A program made the translations under genes and the position numbers. A DNA stretch of 50,606 nt from JAPHTQ01 sp046484535 (lineage in GTDB: Bacteria; Pseudomonadota; Gammaproteobacteria; Thiohalomonadales; Thiohalomonadaceae), in contig JAWOIT010000006.1 in assembly GCA_046484535.1 (NCBI GenBank), positions 1-50,606 on the forward strand, written 5' to 3'. Within the stretch, counting starts at the first letter, position 1; each line of letters opens with the position of its first letter. Shown piece after piece: positions 16,675-25,828 of the stretch. Below the pieces are notes generated by a model. The model did not search any database and had not been told where the DNA came from. It was given only the letters and a program-made list of their open reading frames with translations.

Positions 16675-17793
16675 TTAACTCCCATTGCTGCCCATTCCCC
16701 GCTCCTCCACTTGTAAGGTATCCGGTAAATGCACCGTTGATGTCGGAAAGGCGATCTGGGCACCGTTGGCATCGATAATGTCGATCACCTTGAGCAACAC
16801 ATCCTGCTTCACCTCATGGTAGTGGATCCAGTTGGTCGTGTGGGTAAAGGTGTAGATAAAAAAATCGAGCGATGAGGGAGCAAACTGGTTGAAATTGACA
16901 ATCATGGTCTGCGACTCATCAATCTCAGGGTGTTCAGCCAGCATCGCCTTCACCTGGTCGATAATCGTTTCTATCTTGGCGGCATCCTCATAACGGATAC
17001 CCACCGTTTCATAAATACGTCGATGGGACATTCTTGAGGGGTTCTGCACCGCAATACTGGTAAAGGTAGCGTTGGGTACATAGAGCGGTCGCTTGTCAAA
17101 AGTACGAATACAGGTCAAACGCCAACCGATTTTCTCAACCGTACCCTCTATGTCCCTATCGGGTGAACGTATCCAGTCACCCACCGCAAAGGGACGATCG
17201 AGATAGATCATCAAACCGCCAAAGAAGTTAGCCAGCAGATCCCTGGCGGCAAAACCCACCGCAATACCGCCGACACCACCAAAGGCCAGTATCCCGGAAA
17301 CGCTGAACCCAAGCGTCTGCATTCCCACCAAAACCGCGGTGATCAGTACAGACAAACGCAGCAATTTGCTGATGGCATCCACGGTGGTGGGATCTACCGT
17401 ACGCCCTTCACTATCGGCCCGGGCAAAAATCGCCTGTTCCACACCAGCGATAAAACGGAAAACAAACCAGGTGGCGAGCACGATGACACCGATTTCCCGT
17501 ACCGGATCAACCAACTCGAAAATCGCCGCATCGGTCTGTTTGCCGACAATTTCGGCAGCAAAGCTAATACCGATAAGCCACACCAAAAAACTCAGCGGCC
17601 GGGCCGCCGCCATATATAATGCGTCATCCCACAGTGTATGACTGGCTTCTACCTTGATGTGTAAGCGTTTGAGCAGTTTTTTTAAAATAAAGTCGAGCAA
17701 CAAGGTACCAAACACCACAAGAAAAACCTGGACCACTAACGCCGTGGTCGTGCTTCCTTGCGTAACATTCTCCCAGAGCTGTTCTAATTCCAT
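16675..17793 (-). CDS. MscS-family mechanosensitive ion channel
   Basis: 372-aa inner-membrane protein with four hydrophobic segments (about 17-37, 65-85, 98-120 and 150-180) and the MscS pore/beta region GGVGGIAVGFAARDLLANFFGG followed by DRPFAVGDWI. It gates open on membrane tension to release small solutes. It is larger than E. coli MscS because of extra N-terminal helices, as in YbdG/YnaI types. It is co-directional with nagZ and the salvage genes. Confidence 0.9.
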   Translation of the reverse strand: MELEQLWENVTQGSTTTALVVQVFLVVFGTLLLDFILKKLLKRLHIKVEASHTLWDDALYMAAARPLSFLVWLIGISFAAEIVGKQTDAAIFELVDPVREIGVIVLATWFVFRFIAGVEQAIFARADSEGRTVDPTTVDAISKLLRLSVLITAVLVGMQTLGFSVSGILAFGGVGGIAVGFAARDLLANFFGGLMIYLDRPFAVGDWIRSPDRDIEGTVEKIGWRLTCIRTFDKRPLYVPNATFTSIAVQNPSRMSHRRIYETVGIRYEDAAKIETIIDQVKAMLAEHPEIDESQTMIVNFNQFAPSSLDFFIYTFTHTTNWIHYHEVKQDVLLKVIDIIDANGAQIAFPTSTVHLPDTLQVEERGMGSNGS

Positions 17794-17822
17794 TGTCTCT
17801 CCCTGTTTGAAGTTATATGAAT

Positions 17823-18869
17823 TTATAAATCGAGCGACAGTGACTTACCACCGTTAAGCGACTGCATGGCACTGACAGCCTGGTGCCAGGCCGCTTGTTT
17901 ATGCAATGTCTGCGGTGTGATCGGGCGGCGGCCATGCAGGCGGGCTAGACGCGAGTGCAGCACAGGGTTCGTGGGATAGTCGAGCCCGCGCAAAATGCTT
18001 CGTGCTCCCTCCGGGTTATTGCAAATTAGGATCATGTCGCATCCGGCCGCCAGTGCCGCCCTTGCGCGCGCGACATAATCACCGGCAACACTCGCTCCTT
18101 CCATATTCAGATCATCGCTGAAAATGATCCCCTGGAAAGCCAAACGCTTTCGCAGAATCTCCTGCAACCAGAAGGAGGAAAACCCGGCCGGATGCTCATC
18201 CACGGAGGTATAGATAACATGGGCGGGCATCACACCGGCCATACCATTGGCAATCATGGGTTCATAGGGCAGCACATCCTCGGCCAGAATATCCGCCAGC
18301 TGACGGGCATCCCGGGGTATCGCCTCGTGGGAGTCGGTCTCAATCGCTCCATGGCCGGGGAAGTGTTTGCCGATCGCCGCCATCCCGGCGCGCTGCATGC
18401 CGTGCATCATCGCTGCGGCGAGCTCCGCGACCACGTGTGGTTGACGGTGGAATGAGCGGTCACCAATGACTCCGCTGACGCCATAATCCAGATCCAGGAC
18501 CGGCGCGAAACTAAAATCGACACCGACGGCACGCAACTCGGAGGCCATCAACCATCCGGCCTGCTCCGCCAGATGCCGGGCACGGCGACGATCCCGGGCA
18601 TATATCTCACCAAAACGACGCGCCGCGGGCAGGCGGGTAAACCCCTCGCGAAAGCGTTGCACCCGACCGCCCTCCTGGTCCACCGCAACCAGCAGCGGCG
18701 GGCTGCGCAGCGCATGGATGTCGGCGATTAGCGCGGCCAGTTGCTCCGGGCTCTCGTAATTGCGGCTAAAGAGAATGACGCCCCCGACCAGCGGATGTGT
18801 CAGAACCTCGCGCTCTTCTTCATCCAGGGCGGTGCCCCGAAGGTCAAGCATGACCGGTCCCAATGACAT
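17823..18869 (-). CDS. nagZ: Beta-N-acetylhexosaminidase NagZ
   Basis: 348-aa cytoplasmic GH3 enzyme removing N-acetylglucosamine from anhydro-muropeptides in cell-wall recycling. Visible are the substrate loop VDQEGGRVQR, the KHFPGHG motif with downstream SH, and the catalytic aspartate in FSDDLNMEGA. Length agrees with the family. Its linkage to the phosphorylase and phosphoribosyltransferase follows the pseudomonad arrangement. Confidence 0.95.
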   Translation of the reverse strand: MSLGPVMLDLRGTALDEEEREVLTHPLVGGVILFSRNYESPEQLAALIADIHALRSPPLLVAVDQEGGRVQRFREGFTRLPAARRFGEIYARDRRRARHLAEQAGWLMASELRAVGVDFSFAPVLDLDYGVSGVIGDRSFHRQPHVVAELAAAMMHGMQRAGMAAIGKHFPGHGAIETDSHEAIPRDARQLADILAEDVLPYEPMIANGMAGVMPAHVIYTSVDEHPAGFSSFWLQEILRKRLAFQGIIFSDDLNMEGASVAGDYVARARAALAAGCDMILICNNPEGARSILRGLDYPTNPVLHSRLARLHGRRPITPQTLHKQAAWHQAVSAMQSLNGGKSLSLDL

Positions 18870-18901
18870 ATATTCTTTTCCCCTATGTCCTTTTTCTCTG
18901 C

Positions 18902-19390
18902 TTATTCTTCAGTTATCAGGACCCGCGTTCCCACAGGCACCTTGTCAAACAGTTCGATAATATCTTTATTGCGCATGCGGACACAGCCATGGGAGCGCGG
19001 CACCCCCATCGGTTCTTCATCGGGCGTGCCGTGGATGTAAATATACCGCCGCATAGTATCCCTGCTTCCCAGGCGGTTCCTGCCCGGCTCCAGGCCGCTC
19101 AGCCAGAGTATCCGGCTCAGTATCCAATCCCGTTGGGGCGACTCCCGGCGCAGCGCGGGAGTGAAAATCTCGCCGGTGGGACGACGGGCGACAAATACCG
19201 TGTTCTCGGGGCAACCGTCACCGATTTTCGCCCGCACCACATGCCTGCCCCGCGGGGTGCAACCGCTTCCCTCCTCCTCCCCCGGCCCGTTCAGGGCGGT
19301 GGAGATCGCCACATCCATCAGCACCCCTCCACCTTCACGGAGGTAAAGCCTCTGCTTGGCGATACTGATGAGGATCTCTCTATCAGCCAT
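18902..19390 (-). CDS. L,D-transpeptidase (YkuD family)
   Basis: 162-aa YkuD-domain protein with the catalytic signature YIHGT...SHGCVRMRNKDI. These enzymes form or modify peptidoglycan 3-3 crosslinks or lipoprotein attachments. No signal peptide or transmembrane segment is evident at the N-terminus (MADREILISIAKQRLYL), which is unusual for a periplasmic enzyme but seen in short YkuD proteins. The ATG overlaps the end of the CYTH gene by 8 bases; nagZ follows after 32 bases. Confidence 0.88.
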   Translation of the reverse strand: MADREILISIAKQRLYLREGGGVLMDVAISTALNGPGEEEGSGCTPRGRHVVRAKIGDGCPENTVFVARRPTGEIFTPALRRESPQRDWILSRILWLSGLEPGRNRLGSRDTMRRYIYIHGTPDEEPMGVPRSHGCVRMRNKDIIELFDKVPVGTRVLITEE

Positions 19391-19859
19391 GCTTCCACTC
19401 TCGGTAGGGGTGTTTGACCAGACAGACGTTGTAGTAACGGGTATCCCCGCTGACCTCCTCTCCGAGCCAGGGCGGTGCGGAGAAGGCCTCCTCTTCGGAG
19501 TTCAGCTCAATTTCAGCAACGATGAGGCCTTCATTATCACCGGCAAAGACATCGACCTCCCAGGTATGCCCTTCATGGGGGACAAGATAGCGGGTTTTCT
19601 CAATCAGTGGCTTTTCACACAGCGTGTCGAGCATCTCCTCCGCCTCCTCCAGCGGAACAGGATACTCATATTCCTGCCTGCGCACCCCGAGGGTCGCGCT
19701 CTTGATGTTGAGGTTCGCGCGATCGCCCTCAATCCTGACGCGCACGGAGGCCTTCTCCGCACCGACAAGGTAACCCTGACAAAAACGGGTGCCGCTGTCG
19801 GCACTGCGTCGCCATTCATCACTACTTACCAGAAACTTACGTTCAATCTCTGTCGCCAT
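19383..19859 (-). CDS. CYTH-domain triphosphatase-like protein
   Basis: 158-aa protein opening with the CYTH signature EIERKFLV (residues 4-11), then alternating charged strands typical of the triphosphate tunnel fold (RVRIEGDRANLNIKS, EVDVFAGDNEGLIVAEIEL). Family members hydrolyse inorganic triphosphate or act on other triphosphates; the substrate here is unknown. It overlaps the L,D-transpeptidase start and is divergent from the oxidoreductase gene at 19971. Confidence 0.88.
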   Translation of the reverse strand: MATEIERKFLVSSDEWRRSADSGTRFCQGYLVGAEKASVRVRIEGDRANLNIKSATLGVRRQEYEYPVPLEEAEEMLDTLCEKPLIEKTRYLVPHEGHTWEVDVFAGDNEGLIVAEIELNSEEEAFSAPPWLGEEVSGDTRYYNVCLVKHPYREWKHG

Positions 19860-19970
19860 TTGCGCTATAGTACTCTTTCACCTTGAGCTGAAGTGGAGCA
19901 TTGTCTCGAACTTTGCCTCAATTATAAAATCGAAATTTCCACAACAGAACAAAGAGCAGGAGGAAGCGAT

Positions 19971-20969
19971 ATGATGCGAGCGGTACTTATGCACCAAAGT
20001 GGCGGCCCGGATGTCCTGCTCTACAGCCACGAGGTCACCCCACCACGTATTCATGGTGACCACCAGGTTTTGGTCCGCCTCAAAGCGGCGGGGGTCAATC
20101 CGGTCGACACCAAACTGCGCAGCCGCGGCACCTACTACCCCGAGCAGATGCCGGCGATCCTCGGCTGTGACGGCGCCGGGGTTGTCGAGGAGGTGGGTGA
20201 GGCGGTAACCCGCTTCCGGCCCGGAGATGAGGTCTACTACTGTTTCGGAGGCATTGGTGGCGCGCAGGGCAACTATGCCGAGCTGAATGTGGTGGATGAG
20301 CGGTTCCTGGCCGCAAAGCCCCGCACCGCGGACTTTGTCACCGCTGCGGCGGCGCCACTGGCGCTGATTACCGCCTGGGAGGCGCTCCATGATCGCGGCC
20401 GTATCCAGACCGAACAGAAGGTGTTGATCCACGCCGGCGCCGGCGGGGTCGGCCATGTGGCGATCCAGTTGGCCAAGGCGGCGGGCTGTCAGGTCATTAC
20501 CACCGTCAGCTCAAAAGAGAAGGCCGCATTCGCCAAACAACTCGGCGCGGATGAGACTATCTTATACAGGGATGTCGATGTAGCCGAAGCCGCTACCGCC
20601 TGGAGCGGCGGCGAGGGGGTGGACCTGGTGCTGGATACGGTCGGCGGTAAAGTTTTTGAACAAAGCTTCTCCGCGATACGCCCCTATGGTCATATCGTCA
20701 GCCTGTTGCAACCCGATGAGGTGGACTGGAAGACGGCGCGGTTGCGTAACCTGAGCATCAGTCTGGAACTAATGCTCTCGCCCATGTACTTTGGCTGGGG
20801 GGACGCCCAGGAGCACCAGAGGTGGATTCTCGAACAGTGTGCAACCCTTATTGATGAAAGAAAACTCACCGTGAAAGTGAGTCATACCCTCCCCCTGGAG
20901 GCGGCGGCGGATGCGCATACATTGCTCGAAAGCGGCGGCATGCAGGGCAAAGTGGTACTTACAGTCTAG
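19971..20969 (+). CDS. Quinone-oxidoreductase-like MDR family protein
   Basis: About 332-aa medium-chain dehydrogenase/reductase without structural or catalytic zinc ligands, hence of the NADPH:quinone reductase type. It has an N-terminal GroES-like domain (LGCDGAGVVEEVG) and a Rossmann domain with HAGAGGVGHVAIQLAK. The start at ATGATG 19971/19974 follows a strong AGGAGGAAG; an upstream in-frame ATG at 19893 lacks such a site. The physiological substrate is unknown. A cupin gene follows 27 bases downstream. Confidence 0.85.
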   Translation: MMRAVLMHQSGGPDVLLYSHEVTPPRIHGDHQVLVRLKAAGVNPVDTKLRSRGTYYPEQMPAILGCDGAGVVEEVGEAVTRFRPGDEVYYCFGGIGGAQGNYAELNVVDERFLAAKPRTADFVTAAAAPLALITAWEALHDRGRIQTEQKVLIHAGAGGVGHVAIQLAKAAGCQVITTVSSKEKAAFAKQLGADETILYRDVDVAEAATAWSGGEGVDLVLDTVGGKVFEQSFSAIRPYGHIVSLLQPDEVDWKTARLRNLSISLELMLSPMYFGWGDAQEHQRWILEQCATLIDERKLTVKVSHTLPLEAAADAHTLLESGGMQGKVVLTV

Positions 20970-20996
20970 ATGGTCTTAGAACAGGAATAATAATCA

Positions 20997-21362
20997 ATGA
21001 TAAAAACCCGTTATCGGGAAATCCCCAGCTATACCACCAAAGACGGTTCCGAGATCCGTGAATTGATGCACCCCGCGGTGCACGGTAACAGCAATCAGAG
21101 CCTGGCTGAGGCAACCATCCCCCCGGGACACAAAACCAAACTGCACAGCCATCAGCACAGCGAGGAGCTCTACCACATCACCGCAGGACATGGCCTGATG
21201 CAACTGGGGGAGGAGAAGTTCGAAATCCGTGTGGGAGACACCATCGCCATTCCACCGAACACCACGCATGCGGTGGAGAACTTCGGCAGCGAGCCGCTGG
21301 TGCTTTTGTGCTGCAGCGCACCTCCCTATGAACATGAGGATACTGAACTCATTGAAGGGTAA
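20997..21362 (+). CDS. Single-domain cupin protein
   Basis: 121-aa cupin with metal-binding motif 1 (PGHKTKLHSHQHSEELYHITAG) and motif 2 (GDTIAIPPNTTHAVEN). Such small cupins bind a metal through the three histidines and glutamate; their function varies and cannot be assigned here. It follows the quinone-oxidoreductase gene closely and may be co-transcribed. Confidence 0.85.
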   Translation: MIKTRYREIPSYTTKDGSEIRELMHPAVHGNSNQSLAEATIPPGHKTKLHSHQHSEELYHITAGHGLMQLGEEKFEIRVGDTIAIPPNTTHAVENFGSEPLVLLCCSAPPYEHEDTELIEG

Positions 21363-21461
21363 TATTCACCCTTCAGTAAACTTCCTGAATGCTGCTACTA
21401 CCTCATCGAGCCACACCACGATGACAGCTTCACACTACGACCGCATTATCTCCCTGCCCCT

Positions 21462-22415
21462 ATGAGAATTCTGTTGGCCCCGATGGAAGGGGTTGTCGAT
21501 CCCTATATGCGCGAGCTGCTAACCCGCCTGGGCGGGTATGACGGCTGTGTCACTGAATTCATCCGCGTTACCGGTAGAAGGTTGTCGCGAAAGAGTGTCC
21601 AACGGATCTGTCCCGAGCTTGGCAACGGCGGGACAACCGACAGCGGCACCCCGGTAACCGTTCAACTGCTCGGCGGGGATGCCGATGCAATGGCGCAAAA
21701 CGCCGCCACCATTGCCCGAATGGGCGCACCGGGGATCGATCTTAACTTCGGTTGCCCATCGAAAAAGGTCAACAGCAAGGATGGCGGGGCGGTTCTGCTC
21801 AAAGAGCCCGAACGTCTCTATCAAATCATCGCCGCGGTAAGGCAGGCGGTCCCAGCGCAAACACCGGTCTCCGCCAAGATTCGGCTTGGTTACGAGGATA
21901 CCGGGCTCGCCCTCGCCAACGCCCTGGCAGTCGAGAATGCCGGCGCCGACTTTGTCACTGTCCACGCCCGAACCCGGCGCGATGGCTACCGGGCCCCGGC
22001 ACGTTGGGAGTGGCTGGCCAGGGTGAACGGAGCACTGACCATCCCGGTGATCGCCAATGGAGACATTCGAACGGTAGAGGACTACCACCGATGTCGTGAA
22101 ATCAGCGGATGTGAGGATGTCATGATCGGTCGTGCGGCGGTCAGCCGCCCGGATCTTGCCCGGCAGATTCGTTCGTCACTGCTCCAACAGGAGACCCGGG
22201 CGTTGGATTGGCCGGGGGTCAGGGCGTTGCTTCTTGGCCTGGGCGAACGCATGGCGCAGGATATCGAAAGCCGTCACGTCGCGACCCGACTCAAGCAGTG
22301 GCTGGCCATGCTAAAACAGGAGTATCACGAAGCGGGCGGCTGTTTCGAACGGCTGCGAAAGACAAGGGACTTCGATGAGATGGCGCCGCTGCTGCGTGGA
22401 TTTCAGTGGCTTTAG
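21462..22415 (+). CDS. dusC: tRNA-dihydrouridine synthase, DusC type
   Basis: 317-aa FMN-dependent TIM-barrel enzyme reducing uridine in tRNA. The N-terminal LLAPMEGVVD, substrate-loop GIDLNFGCPSKKVNSKDGGA with the catalytic cysteine, and HARTRRDGY are visible; the C-terminal helical domain is complete. The APMEGV/FI pattern and length favour DusC over DusA/B. It ends before a repeat-filled gap. Confidence 0.85.
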   Translation: MRILLAPMEGVVDPYMRELLTRLGGYDGCVTEFIRVTGRRLSRKSVQRICPELGNGGTTDSGTPVTVQLLGGDADAMAQNAATIARMGAPGIDLNFGCPSKKVNSKDGGAVLLKEPERLYQIIAAVRQAVPAQTPVSAKIRLGYEDTGLALANALAVENAGADFVTVHARTRRDGYRAPARWEWLARVNGALTIPVIANGDIRTVEDYHRCREISGCEDVMIGRAAVSRPDLARQIRSSLLQQETRALDWPGVRALLLGLGERMAQDIESRHVATRLKQWLAMLKQEYHEAGGCFERLRKTRDFDEMAPLLRGFQWL

Positions 22416-22514
22416 GCCTCCGACCTGCCTGCCGGATAGCACCTAAGGCGGCCTGTTGTGGTGATATGCCTTGGCTTGTCAGCGGGCGTAATTACTCTCC
22501 TCCTTGAAGCTAAC

Positions 22515-22876
22515 CCCGCTGAGGCGCAAAAGCGCAAAGACTTCTTATTGCAGGACTTTCACCACATCATCCAGATCTCTAGCGGTGGTTATCCTATTCT
22601 CGGTTCTCGCGTGGGGTAATCAAGGCGGTTCGGCTCGCAAGCTCGGCAAGCCTACATTAGTTGTAGGGTGTGCCGTTAGGCGCACCGTTATGCGGGACGT
22701 GTGGTTATTAACAGACCGGATGCCGGTTCGTCTCGAAGGCTCGGCAAGCCCGACCAACTTAAGCAGTCAGACTTTGCACCTCTGCGCCTGGACAATGTGC
22801 TCCCTGCATTGTCTACCACCGCCATCCATGGCGGCGTCTGCGGTGAGATCATTCATATTGTGGGGCGAGTAGTTAC
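22515..22876. repeat. Composite repeat element (copy A of the dispersed family)
   Basis: This fills most of the 469-base gap after dusC. It starts with GAGGCGCAAAAGCGCAAAG, contains two hairpin units (about 22622-22655, truncated, and 22662-22765, full), then AACTTAAGCAGTCAG and a degenerate GCAAAG-type end, and finishes GCGGTGAGATCATTCATATT. The same order and much of the same sequence occur at 27935-28195; the unit core matches the tandem array at 49.6 kb. A local perfect inverted repeat (GCCGCCATGGATGGCGG, read on either strand) is nested near 22815. No coding capacity is evident. Confidence 0.75.
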
Positions 22877-22884
22877 CGGCGGGC

Positions 22885-24672
22885 TTAAAATGCCTCACTC
22901 CATCGCTTGCTCAGGCGCAGCGCGGAATTGATCAAACCCACCATGGAATAGGTCTGGGGAAAATTGCCCCACAACTCTCCGGTTTTCGGGTCGATATCCT
23001 CGGACAGCAGCCCCAGGTGGTTGCGGGCATCCAGCATATTCTCGAACAAACGGCGGGCCTCGTCATGCCGACCGATCGCGGTGAGCGCATCGATCAGCCA
23101 GAAGGTGCAGATATTGAACGCGGTCTCGGGATAACCGAAGTCATCCTGCTGTGCGTAACGGAACATGTGGTCGCCGCGTCTGAGCGCCTTTTCCACCGCC
23201 TCCACCGTGGCTATGAAACGGGGATCTTCCGGTGGAAGAAAGCCCAGCTCGAACATCAATAGCAGGCTGGCGTCCACCTGCTCTCCGCCGAAGCTCTCAA
23301 CAAAAGTATTGCGCTCCCGGTCAAACGCCTGCTCAATGATTGTTTGCCGCATATCATCCGCATGTTTGCGCCAATCGTCGGCACGTTCGGGCAGACCCAG
23401 ACGTTGGGCGATCCGGGCCAGCCGGTCCGCACCGGCCCAGCACATGACCGATGAGTAGGTGTGCACTCGAGCCATGGTGCGCAATTCCCACAGACCCGCA
23501 TCGGGCTTGTCATATAAGTCCACACACCGATAGCCGACCTCCTCCAGCCGTTCAAACAGATCGATATCCCCGGGCCTTTTCAGCCGTTCATCGAAAAATG
23601 TCTGGGTTGCGGCGAGGATGACGCTGCCATAAATATCATTCTGAATATGCTCATAGGCCTGGTTGCCCCGGCGCACCGGACCCATACCCCGGTAACCCGG
23701 CATCTGCTCGACGAACTCCTCGACCAGTGCCTTTCCGAGCGCCACGCCGTAAACCGGTTGCAGATGCTCCCCCTCCCAGCCGGCGACAATATTCGTAATG
23801 TAGCGAATGTGATCTTCCATCGTTTTGGTCGCGCTCAGGCGGTTTAGCGCCTGAACGACGAAATAGGCATCGCGCAACCAGCAGTAACGATAATCCCAGT
23901 TACGCTCGGTATCGGGCGCTTCCGGAATGGAGGTGGTGGCGGCGGCAATGATCGCCCCTGTTTCCTCGAAACTGTGCAGTTTGAGCGTGATCGCTGCGCG
24001 GATAACCGCCCTTTGCCACTCAAAAGGGATGGCCAGAAAGCGTGCCCACTCCTGCCAGTACTCGCAGGTTCGTTTGAAGTACTCATTTGCGGTCAGGACA
24101 AGGTCACTGGGAAAGCTTTCATCCAGTCCGAAGATTAGCGTCGCCTCCTCCTCCAGAAGAAACGGCACCTCGTCAGCCAGATAGGCCACCGGCAGATTGC
24201 TCGTACAGCGCAACGCCATATTTGCCCCCGCATAACGCAAGTGGTTACTACCTCGAAAGCACTGACCGGTTTCAGCACCATAGCCGAAAGTCGGCCGAAT
24301 CCGAACGGTAATACGCGGATGGCCGGCAAGAGGCCGGAGTTGCCGGATGATCAGCACCGGTCTGAACATACGTCCCCGATCCTTAAAGCGTGGAGTAAAG
24401 TCGGTGATCTCAACCGCACTGCCGTGGTGATCATAAAGAGTGGTAACCAGAACCGCCGTGTTATGCCGGTACTTCTGGGTACTGTGCGAAAAATCAGTCA
24501 GAAGCACATCGTAAAAGCCGCGCTCGGCCTGCTCGCGCTCCCCCATCAACAGACTGCAAAAAACCGGATCCCCATCAAACCGCGGCAGGCATGACCAGGC
24601 GATCCGTCCCTGCTTGTCGACAAGGGCGGAAAAGGTCGAGTTGCCGATAATCCCAAGATCAAGATCACTCAT
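22885..24672 (-). CDS. GH15-family glycosidase (glucoamylase/trehalase-like)
   Basis: 595-aa cytoplasmic GH15 protein: N-terminal beta-sandwich (about 1-220) followed by an (alpha/alpha)6 barrel with the family motif NWDYRYCWLRDA and the C-terminal catalytic-base region LLSEDIDPKTGELWGNFPQ. Family members cleave alpha-glucosidic bonds in starch-like glucans or trehalose; the exact substrate cannot be told. The ATG at 24672 (MSDLDLGIIGN) with GGAG upstream was taken over an upstream in-frame start. It stands alone between dusC and the nif genes. Confidence 0.88.
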   Translation of the reverse strand: MSDLDLGIIGNSTFSALVDKQGRIAWSCLPRFDGDPVFCSLLMGEREQAERGFYDVLLTDFSHSTQKYRHNTAVLVTTLYDHHGSAVEITDFTPRFKDRGRMFRPVLIIRQLRPLAGHPRITVRIRPTFGYGAETGQCFRGSNHLRYAGANMALRCTSNLPVAYLADEVPFLLEEEATLIFGLDESFPSDLVLTANEYFKRTCEYWQEWARFLAIPFEWQRAVIRAAITLKLHSFEETGAIIAAATTSIPEAPDTERNWDYRYCWLRDAYFVVQALNRLSATKTMEDHIRYITNIVAGWEGEHLQPVYGVALGKALVEEFVEQMPGYRGMGPVRRGNQAYEHIQNDIYGSVILAATQTFFDERLKRPGDIDLFERLEEVGYRCVDLYDKPDAGLWELRTMARVHTYSSVMCWAGADRLARIAQRLGLPERADDWRKHADDMRQTIIEQAFDRERNTFVESFGGEQVDASLLLMFELGFLPPEDPRFIATVEAVEKALRRGDHMFRYAQQDDFGYPETAFNICTFWLIDALTAIGRHDEARRLFENMLDARNHLGLLSEDIDPKTGELWGNFPQTYSMVGLINSALRLSKRWSEAF

Positions 24673-24811
24673 TGCGCAAAATCTCCGCTGTGGACGGAAA
24701 GTATCCGCCCGCCATAAAAAACATAGAGTCCAGGCAATGGTGTGTAAAGGTTGTTTCGGAATATAAGCGGTTCGCCAAGCCCCGGAAGAAAACGCGGAGC
24801 GTGACACTCAA

Positions 24812-24837
24812 ACTCCCGATATCCCGGCGTCGGGAGT
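24812..24837 (-). terminator. Hairpin downstream of nifQ
   Basis: Perfect 8-bp inverted repeat ACTCCCGA / TCGGGAGT with a 10-base loop, about 140 bases past the nifQ stop on the minus strand, followed by TTTGAG. It may end the nifB-nifQ transcript. The rest of the 305-base gap (24673-24977) shows nothing else I can assign. Confidence 0.45.
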
Positions 24838-24977
24838 ATAAAGCATGACGGTACTTAGCCAATCCGGGGGCATTGCTTTCTGCCGCTGAGATAAATCAGC
24901 GTCCTGCTGAGCCGGGTCATGCTGGTTCGAGTGAAGCCGTACCCATGTTAGGTCAAATGTCGCACTGAGGCCGATTC

Positions 24978-25571
24978 TCACTCTTGCGGCCCGAAGCACG
25001 CCGCATAGTCAGTGCACACTTGGCATGAGGGCGCCCTGCAGGTATAGACGCCTTCCTGAATGCAGAGTTGTTTATAGAAAAACTTTTTCCACTTCATATC
25101 ATGGATATTTTTATCGGCGAGCGGAGCGAACGAGGTTCGGATAAGCGCCGTCAGATCCTTGCGTGACCAGAGACCGAGATCCTGCCAGAGGTGATCGCCG
25201 CCCATACATCCGGCAACAAGGATATCGGCAACCCATTCTGTGGTATTTGGCAGGCCATCGGCATGACTGACAAAGAGCTGTCGCAGTTCCGCATGCTCAT
25301 CACTGCGCCCGGCATCGAGCTCCTTTCCGTGACAGTCAAACGCCTGTAGGTCAAGACCCGAAAAATGGTGCTCCATAAGCTGCCTGAACGCCGCTTTGCT
25401 CAACCCAAGGTAACGGGGCATGTCTCCCATACCGGCGACCCGGGATGAAAGCATCCGGGCAATCAGGTCGCCGAGATCATGGCTGACACAGTGGCTGATC
25501 AGCCAATGATAGGTGGAGTCACGCAGCTCTACCCGTGCTTTGTCTATCGGCGTCTCTTTTTCCGCAAGCAT
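24978..25571 (-). CDS. nifQ: Molybdenum-handling protein NifQ
   Basis: 197-aa NifQ, an iron-sulfur protein supplying molybdenum for FeMo-cofactor assembly on NifEN. The diagnostic C-terminal motif C-x4-C-x2-C-x5-C is intact (CRAPSCQVCTDYAAC, about residues 178-192). GGAGGAG lies before the ATG and includes the stop codon region of the preceding small gene, so translation is probably coupled. Last gene of the nifB-fdxN-orf-nifQ series. Confidence 0.93.
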   Translation of the reverse strand: MLAEKETPIDKARVELRDSTYHWLISHCVSHDLGDLIARMLSSRVAGMGDMPRYLGLSKAAFRQLMEHHFSGLDLQAFDCHGKELDAGRSDEHAELRQLFVSHADGLPNTTEWVADILVAGCMGGDHLWQDLGLWSRKDLTALIRTSFAPLADKNIHDMKWKKFFYKQLCIQEGVYTCRAPSCQVCTDYAACFGPQE

Positions 25572-25574
25572 TTC

Positions 25575-25820
25575 CTACTCCTCCGTATTCTCACAGGAGT
25601 CACCGATATTGCGCGGGCAATCCCTTTTCTGTTGAGAGTGCTTCCTGGCCGACTCAAGCAATGCGCTGTGGCGTGACCAGACCCGATCCGGGAACGGCGA
25701 CGGGTTGTGTCGGCTGCCGGTGAACAGTTGAGCGAGTGTTTGTCCGACCCACTTAAACGGTTGGGCGGAAACATTGACCTGTTCAGAAAGGGGTTGGGTA
25801 TTACCAAGTACAATGGCCAT
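25575..25820 (-). CDS. 81-aa orphan between fdxN and nifQ
   Basis: Unrecognised small protein. The ATG lies 8 bases after the fdxN stop with GAGGTGAG before it, and its stop (TAG) lies in the nifQ ribosome-binding site, so it is embedded in the operon and probably translated. There is no signal peptide or membrane segment. It has hydrophobic/aromatic motifs in the first half (FKWVGQTLAQLF), a proline/arginine/serine-rich middle and two cysteines near the end (RDCPRNIGDSC). It lies where Azotobacter vinelandii has nifO, but its sequence is not arsenate-reductase-like. No function is assigned. Confidence 0.7.
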   Translation of the reverse strand: MAIVLGNTQPLSEQVNVSAQPFKWVGQTLAQLFTGSRHNPSPFPDRVWSRHSALLESARKHSQQKRDCPRNIGDSCENTEE

Positions 25821-25828
25821 CGCTCACC

